From contig MU647175.1 of the NCBI GenBank assembly GCA_026770585.1, positions 103,039-113,325 of the forward strand: a stretch of DNA of 10,287 nucleotides, in the 5' to 3' direction. Position 1 is the first letter of the stretch. Each line of letters opens with the position of its first letter. Positions 6,341-10,287 of this stretch are shown piece after piece. The notes below the pieces were generated by a model, which was not told where the DNA came from, made no database searches, and saw only the letters and a program-made list of their open reading frames with translations. This DNA comes from Baffinella frigidus. Lineage: Eukaryota > Cryptophyceae > Cryptomonadales > Baffinellaceae. The position numbers and the translations under genes are program-made.

Positions 6341-6412
6341 TCCTTTAGGTCCTTGAGGTTTTAAATTCTGCCAACATATGCCAACGACACGCCGTTCCGT
6401 AGAAGGGATCTT
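6341..6412 (+). repeat. Repeat D fragment (5' end only)
   Basis: TTTAGGTCCTTGAGGTTTTA ... CATATGCCAACGACACGCCG ... CCGTAGAAGGGATC matches the start of D copies 2 and 3. Similarity stops where other copies continue TGCAGGGAAAGCATG. Confidence 0.85.
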
Positions 6413-6512
6413 TAGGTCCTTTATCGGGGGAAAAGCGAGGTTTGATAAGATGACAAACACGACCGCTGCACGCAATGAAAGGACTTTATCTGCATTCAAG
6501 GTTTGGCATAAC

Positions 6513-6960
6513 ACGGTAACCGACGGAGATCCTGTTACCGTTACCGGGAACGGAGCCGATTCCCTGTTACCGTCGGTAACAGGGCCCTGTTACCGTTACA
6601 CTCTGGGTGACTGGACAGCGGTAGCAGCCAGCAGCCCGTTACCGCCCAACAGGGGGAAAACAGAGGTGTTTGTGGTCTTTTGGGTCGAAGTACCCCCCTA
6701 GGACCCTACAGTTTCTTAGAAGCGAGAACATGTGGGAGTAATCCTGCTGCTGAGTGACTGCGTGCTTCTTGCTCTGCGAAAACAGTCAGAAACTGCAGTT
6801 TCCAACCTTGAGAAATCGGTAACGTCGTCGAGGTCCAGGCCCCTGTTACCGAGTTTACTTGGTAACAAGGCAGAGGTCCTGAGAGCCTGTTACCGTTACC
6901 AAGGTAGTCTCAGAATTCCGTGTTACCGTTCCCGGGAACAGAGCTCTGTTACCGTTCCCA
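6513..6960. repeat. Cluster of GTTACCG motifs with overlapping palindromes
   Basis: CCTGTTACCG or its complement recurs about ten times. At 6562-6584 CCCTGTTACCG T CGGTAACAGGG is a perfect 23-bp palindrome about one central base. It overlaps the perfect 22-bp palindrome CGGTAACAGGGCCCTGTTACCG at 6574-6595 (written here as two 11-base arms). Other hits are near 6533, 6639, 6843, 6861, 6889, 6921 and 6948. Open readings through it show no recognisable protein. Confidence 0.75.
6691..6726. mobile_element. TA-MITE relic
   Basis: TACCCCCCTAGGACCCTACA followed by GTTTCTTAGAAGCGAG joins fragments of the left interior and right arm of the family. It lies inside the GTTACCG cluster and is heavily deleted. 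Confidence 0.55.
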
Positions 6961-6983
6961 AAAAAAACTACGCCGAGCCTTGT

Positions 6984-7745
6984 AGACTTTAGGTCCTTGA
7001 GGTTTTAAATGCTCCTAACATATGCCAACGACACGCCCTTCCGTAGAAGGGATCTGCAGGGAAACCATGTTTGCTTTCGGATCGCGTTTCGCTCTCCAGT
7101 GCAGAGGCTCGTGAAGAGGGCATAAAGGGTGGTTCTGTTGGGGTGTTTGAGGCTACCCATGGGGCGCGCGCTCGCCCACGCACCGAACCCAAGTCAGCCT
7201 TTTTGAGGCTCATGGTATCCCACGGTTGAAGTGCAAGAGCTCCAACCACGGATACCCCACAAGGTGAGGTGGGTTGTGTGGGGATTGTGTGGGGGATGTG
7301 AGGTTAGATCAGCCAGACACAAAAGATGAAAGGAGATAAAATATGGTGGCGATGTGAGGTGAGATCAGCCAGACACCTTTAGAAGATGAAAGGAGAGATT
7401 TTTTTTTAGAAAAAAGCGTGGTTGTGTAGGGGGTTTCCTTAATGTACATAGGTCCATAGAGTCAGGGGCAAGCCTAGCATGAGTTATCCTATTGCGTCCC
7501 GCAGTGTCAGTGTGATTCAGCAGATTTAAGTCCAACCCAATGTCAGAGATCAACAATACGAGTTAGCAAAACAACGAGTGTGTCAGTGACCCCCCGCCTT
7601 TCAATAAGGTTCCTGTCACTCGACTGCATTGACACTTATTGACTTTATTCGAAAGTGAAAATGCACGGTGCAAGAATTGAGGCGAGGGTAGAAAAATATC
7701 TGGGAAATGCAACTAGCATTTTCCTACCCAAGAAACTGCCACACC
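6984..7745 (+). repeat. Dispersed repeat D, copy 3
   Basis: The copy is collinear with copies 1 and 2 from CTTTAGGTCCTTGAGGTTTT, and with the copy 1 tail through TTGACTTTATTCGAAAG and AAGAAACTGCCAC. A local duplication gives GATGTGAGGT ... AGATCAGCCAGACAC twice (from 7295 and from 7351). The terminal hairpin at 7685-7731 is conserved by paired changes relative to copy 1. The copy ends about 135 bases before the carbonic anhydrase start codon. Confidence 0.82.
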
Positions 7746-7879
7746 CACATTGCTTCCGGACTGGTCAAACCAAGTGACTTTAGCCTGCGTGGATCCGAAA
7801 GTGGCCGCGGCACAAAGGATTTCCACACTCGGCCCCAGCCGAACGAAAAGTTCGTGAACAAGCAGCTGCGTTCACAAGC
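7746..7879 (+). promoter_or_regulatory. 5' flank/5' UTR of the carbonic anhydrase gene
   Basis: This is the only non-repeat DNA between repeat D copy 3 and the ATG. No TATA box or other clear core element is visible. The ATG context is ACAAGCATGC. The promoter is inferred by position only and may extend into repeat D. Confidence 0.3.
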
Positions 7880-9665
7880 ATGCCCTCGATCATGCTGCGC
7901 ATCGTCGCCGCCGGCGCCTGTGTTCTCGCGTCCGCCAGCGCCTTCGCGCCCTCGGGCGGCCTCCTCATGGCGCCCCGCGCCAACGTGCTCGCCGTCTCGC
8001 GCTCCACCGGCGCTTCCACTGGCGTCCTCGCTCTGAAGGCGGTCGATCTTGTCGACAAGTTCTCTCGCATGATCGAGCACCGCGACCTGAACAACCTCCG
8101 CGATGGCAACCTCCGGTATATTCCCCTCGGCCCCCGTTGTGCGATGCCGAGGACCCCCAAATAGCATTTCCTCGGAATGCCCGCCCCCCGGGGCGGGCAT
8201 GTATCCACCGCCATCCCACCGGCGGACGAGAGTTTTTGTCATCAGTGGACGAGATCGTATCAGCAGGACACCTCCTCTTCGTGTCATACACGTGTTCGTG
8301 CCAGCAGTGCACGTGTTCCTGCCATCACTACACATGTTGGGGGGGAGGTCGTGCCACTGGGGCAGGGCCAACACGTCATCCAGGATCTCAGGAGGAAAGT
8401 TTTTGTCATCAGTACACGTTCTCGTGTCAGCAACGCCCGCACTTTTGTGAGCAGTGCACGGTCAGCAATGTACGTGTTCGTGTCTTCATGCCACTTGTAA
8501 ATTTCCGGTGGCCTGGGGGGGGCCACCAGCCCTCAGAGTGGGAACAAATCGCCGTTTTCACCCCCCTTGATTTGTACTGAAGGTTGTCGGATTCCGACGA
8601 CATCTGGCACCCCTAGCGTGAAGCGGTCGTGTTGATCAACTTCACTCGGAGTCAGAACATTTCGCCTAAGTCAACCCCCCTTGAAAGCTAGCGCCTTAAG
8701 TCAAATGCCGGGCCAGGGGCCCGGGTCCATCTAAACGAAAACAGGGGAAAGTTGTCTTAGGTGAGCTGGTTGACTCAGCTGAAATCTTGTGGCTCGGACT
8801 GAACTTATTAAATCTCGCCTTTCACCCCAGGTACCGCAACGCCGCCCTCGCCAAGGACCCCGAGTACTTCAAGCGCATGGCCAGCTCGCAGAAGCCCCAG
8901 TTCCTCTGGGTGCACCCCTGCCCCCGCCCCCCATGGGAAACTGCAGATCCCGGGACTTGACTGTCAAAGCCGGAGCAGCCTCGCCCCCCCCCTGTGTTGG
9001 TCTGGTCGGCGTATACACACCTAACAAATAAAATACAACACGGGAAACAGATCGGGTTCCTCTGGGTGCGGCCCCAGCTCTAATCCGGGGACATGTTTAA
9101 TTTAAAAGAAAATGGATCCCTATGTGTTCATAGGAGCTAGACGAAGGTTAATTAGGGCCCTAAGTAAATTTAATTAGGGCCAGAATCCGGTTTGATAGTC
9201 CATTTTCGTTTAAATTAAACATGTACCCCGATGAGCTCTCCACCAACCCTCCCAAGTGGCTCAAATAGTGCCCTGGAAGGTCTTCGATTTAACCTCGGAT
9301 CGGGGTCACTTTTGACCCCGATCCAAGGTAAATCGAAAATGCCCCAGAGCACTATTCGAGCCACCTCCAAGGGATAGTGGCTGTCCTAGTTCAACTTGGG
9401 CTAATCATTAAAACCTTAGAGGTAGATGGACGGTTAATGTGTACTGGAGATCCTTCCTTGAAAGTAATGATGATGAGACCAGATTTAGTGGGACAGAGCT
9501 AGGCCCCTGCCCCCCCCCCCCCAAAGAAAAACTGCAGATCCCGGGAGCCGGAGCTGACTCACCCCCCGGAGACAGATCGGGTGCTCGGACGCGCGCATCC
9601 CGGCCAATGAGATCATCGGCCTTGATCCTGGAGACTTGCTCGTGCACCGCAACGTCGCCAACCAG
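7880..9665 (+). CDS. Beta-carbonic anhydrase, plastid-targeted, 5' three exons (3' partial)
   Basis: Catalyses reversible CO2 hydration to bicarbonate. Join 7880-8115, 8831-8909, 9576-9665 gives 135 residues. Residues 1-21 form a signal peptide ([14 protein letters not shown]), followed by FAPSGG, the ASA|FAP motif of complex red plastids. Residues 22-54 (APR, SR, STG) resemble a transit peptide. The enzyme begins near residue 55 ([19 protein letters not shown]), then [20 protein letters not shown] and KPQFLW. Exon 3 holds [20 protein letters not shown] and LVHRNVANQ: Cys108 is the first zinc ligand and Asp110/Arg112 the catalytic dyad. Splice phases agree at both junctions (Arg79 split in phase 2; Trp105|Ile106 in phase 0). 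The HxxC ligands and at least half the catalytic domain lie beyond the window. Family assignment is firm; stromal or pyrenoid location and a role in carbon concentration are inferred. An in-frame ATG at codon 5 is an alternative start. Confidence 0.93.
8224..8489. repeat. Degenerate 21-bp periodic array in two blocks
   Basis: Units resemble TGCACGTGTTCGTGCCAGCAG. Block one covers 8224-8342 (TTTTTGTCATCAG, ATCGTATCAGCAG, TTCGTGCCAGCAG, TTCCTGCCATCAC). Block two covers 8391-8489 (TTTTTGTCATCAG, CTCGTGTCAGCAA, TTTTGTGAGCAG, TTCGTGTCTTCAT). A 21-base period keeps all frames similar and explains the overlapping cysteine/serine-rich open readings, which are not taken as genes. Confidence 0.75.
8643..8798. 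repeat. Inverted-repeat element E, copy 2, in intron 1
   Basis: CACTCGGAGTCAGAACATTT ... GCCTTAAGTCAAATGCCGG and CCGGGTCCATCTAAACGAAA ... GAAATCTTGTGGCTCGGA match the two arms at 4684-4753 and 4951-5033. The centre here is only GGCCAGGGGC. Confidence 0.85.
9051..9065 (+). other. Cryptic 15-nt in-frame microexon (IGFLW) in intron 2
   Basis: ATCGGGTTCCTCTGG is the first six bases of exon 3 fused to the last nine of exon 2. An AAACAG acceptor lies directly before it and a GTGCGG donor directly after. Inclusion would add Ile-Gly-Phe-Leu-Trp in frame just before the zinc-binding GCSDAR. Whether it is spliced in is unknown. Confidence 0.5.
9086..9230. mobile_element. Foldback element F in intron 2
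   Basis: The left arm CGGGGACATGTTTAATTTAA then AAGAAAATGGA pairs with the right arm TCCATTTTCGTTTAAATTAA then ACATGTACCCCG (about 31 bp). The centre has TTAATTAGGGCC twice. No target duplication is obvious. Confidence 0.75.
9254..9367. mobile_element. Foldback element G in intron 2 (55-bp arms, 4-nt loop)
   Basis: The left arm AAGTGGCTCAAATAGTGCCC ... GGATCGGGGTCA (9254-9308) and right arm TGACCCCGATCC ... CACTATTCGAGCCACCT (9313-9367) pair along their length around CTTT. It would fold into a long near-continuous hairpin. Confidence 0.8.
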
Positions 9666-9696
9666 GTGTGTGCCCCCCCCACGCGACGATAGCGAT

Positions 9697-9788
9697 AGGC
9701 CGAGACTTTTTGGTCCTAGGATCCCTCGGCCTACGGTAGGAGGTCCTAGGCAATGCCGTATGCCTAACTACCCCATTTTCAGGCCGTT
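9697..9788. mobile_element. Foldback element B, half copy
   Basis: This is almost the exact reverse complement of 2068-2159: AGGCCGAGACTTTTTGGTCC ... CTAACTACCCCATTTTCAGG CCGTT. The other arm is missing. The truncation point lies just inside the central AAAAG. Confidence 0.85.
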
Positions 9789-9808
9789 AGCCTGTGAGCA
9801 TTGAGATT

Positions 9809-9826
9809 ACTGGAACATGTTCCAGT
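9809..9826. repeat. Perfect 18-bp palindrome
   Basis: ACTGGAACATGTTCCAGT is fully self-complementary. It could be a protein-binding site or element relic; nothing nearby decides this. Just downstream TGACAAC (9834) and GTTGTCA (9861) form a separate hairpin. Confidence 0.6.
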
Positions 9827-9858
9827 GACAATTTGACAACTTAGCACGCTACAATGGC

Positions 9859-10033
9859 AGGTTGTCAACACCGAGTCTAATCTCCATATAAGTATTAATT
9901 AATTGCTTTCGGCAACGAAAATTACTACACGATTTGCTCATAGAAGTAATAGTAAAGCGTTTGTGTAGTACATTTCGTTGCACCAAAAGCAATTAATTAA
10001 TACTTTTGTGGAGATGAAGTCTGTTGTCAACAC
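9859..10033. mobile_element. Foldback element in intron 3 with AT-rich arms
   Basis: The inner arms TCTCCATATAAGTATTAATT ... CAACGAAAATTACTACAC and GTGTAGTACATTTCGTTG ... AATTAATACTTTTGTGGAGA pair well. Outer sequence (CCGAGTCTAATCTCC / GGAGATGAAGTCTG) extends the pairing, and GTTGTCAACAC flanks both sides as a direct repeat. Confidence 0.75.
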
Positions 10034-10121
10034 ACAGGAATCGCGAGTGGTGTTGCCACGCAGGGTTCGCGGGAGGTGGTAACGCATATGCCCGGGGTTA
10101 GGTTGCGACGTCTTGGACATG

Positions 10122-10162
10122 CGGGAGGGAGAGAGAGAGAGAGAGAGGGAGGGAGGGAGAGG
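10122..10162. repeat. GA-rich microsatellite
   Basis: GGGAGGGAGAGAGAGAGAGA continuing as GAGGGAGGGAGGGAGAGG; a purine-only simple repeat. Confidence 0.95.
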
Positions 10163-10191
10163 ACACAGCATTCAGATCACGAGACACGTTC

Positions 10192-10287
10192 CTTCTTCTT
10201 CTTCTTCTTCTTCTTCTTCTTCTTCTTCTTCTTCTTCTTCTTCTTCTTCTTCTTCTTCTTCTTCTTCTTCTTCTTCTTCTTCTTCTT
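10192..10287. repeat. (CTT)n trinucleotide array reaching the window edge
   Basis: About 32 uninterrupted CTT units run to the last base. The full array may be longer than the window shows. Confidence 0.97.

Larger units (their letters stand above)
8116..8830 (+). other. Carbonic anhydrase intron 1 (715 nt)
   Basis: The donor is GTATAT and the acceptor is TTTCACCCCAG, with CTGAAC as a possible branch point at 8799. Reading through the donor soon reaches a stop (TAG at 8162), which supports splicing. It contains a hairpin (ATGCCCGCCCC CC GGGGCGGGCAT, 8177-8200), a 21-bp array, a second hairpin (8507-8527) and repeat E. Confidence 0.88.
8910..9575 (+). other. Carbonic anhydrase intron 2 (666 nt), built from two tandem units
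   Basis: The donor GTGCAC follows ...TTCCTCTGG, and the acceptor GGAGACAG precedes ATCGGGTGC. The intron contains a second acceptor-like CAG|ATCGGG at 9048-9056 joined directly to a second TTCCTCTGG|GTGCG at 9057. Both halves share CCCCTGCCCCC, AAACTGCAGATCCCGGGA and GCCGGAGC in the same order (8915/8938/8969 and 9504/9529/9547). This is the layout expected from tandem duplication of an ancestral intron with its exon edges, followed by insertion of about 430 bases in the second unit. Confidence 0.85.
9666..10287 (+). other. Carbonic anhydrase intron 3, continues past the window
   Basis: The donor GTGTGT follows AACCAG (Asn-Gln). Reading on reaches an in-frame TAG eight codons later, and related enzymes continue NQV. 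The next exon is not visible. The visible intron is filled by foldback elements and simple repeats. Confidence 0.75.

Noticed and set aside
7685-7745. Helitron 3' end (hairpin followed by CTRR) at the D tail
   Set aside because: A hairpin is present but no CTRR follows at the expected distance, and no TC start was found at the other end.
7724-8374. Long antisense open readings (144 and 216 codons) over the carbonic anhydrase start
   Set aside because: They are shadows of the GC3-rich exon 1 and the 21-bp array. The sense strand has a recognisable family, phase-matched splice sites and a targeting peptide.
8137-8580. Cys/Ser-rich open readings in carbonic anhydrase intron 1
   Set aside because: They result from the 21-bp periodic array, which keeps several frames open. 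The region lies between two phase-compatible exons.

Overview
The window is eukaryotic nuclear DNA, most likely from an alga with a complex (red-lineage secondary) plastid such as a cryptophyte, haptophyte or photosynthetic stramenopile. Two things point there. Short GC3-rich exons are separated by repeat-filled GT-AG introns, and the one identifiable gene starts with a signal peptide ending in an ASA|FAP-type motif, the hallmark of bipartite targeting to such plastids. The exact group cannot be named from this sequence. No prokaryotic operons, rRNA, tRNA or CRISPR array were seen. Layout: (1) At 1-601 is the probable 3' end of an unrecognised + strand gene: exons 215-301 and 533-601 (stop TAG), with introns holding a degenerate telomere-like heptamer array, a CT microsatellite and tandem TCCTAAC-bearing repeats. 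(2) At 0.67-3.9 kb is a dense cluster of one foldback MITE family with termini CAGGGGTACCTCG...CGAGGTACCCCTG and TA target duplications. Three copies sit inside other copies of the same family. The cluster also contains two other foldback types, tandem repeats and weak exon-like fragments near 1.9-2.3 kb. (3) At 3.9-7.75 kb, three long same-orientation copies (plus one fragment) of a dispersed repeat, here called D, are mixed with a second inverted-repeat element (E), a polypyrimidine tract and a cluster of palindromic GTTACCG motifs. No credible gene was found there. (4) From 7880 to the right edge lies the 5' part of a beta-carbonic anhydrase gene on the + strand. Its exons are 7880-8115, 8831-8909 and 9576-9665, and intron 3 runs off the window. 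It encodes the targeting presequence and the N-terminal half with the first zinc cysteine and the Asp-Arg dyad. The His-x-x-Cys zinc ligands must lie beyond the window. The most interesting observations are the self-nesting of the TA-targeting MITE, with empty sites visible in sister copies, and the structure of carbonic anhydrase intron 2. That intron looks like a tandem duplication of an older intron together with its exon edges. It has left an in-frame 15-nt cryptic microexon in the middle, and the second unit was then enlarged by two further foldback elements. Intron 1 carries a 21-bp periodic array and a copy of E; intron 3 carries part of a foldback element also present at 2.07 kb. Transposition and intron structure are thus closely linked across the window. 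All statements rest on reading the sequence; no database search was made.
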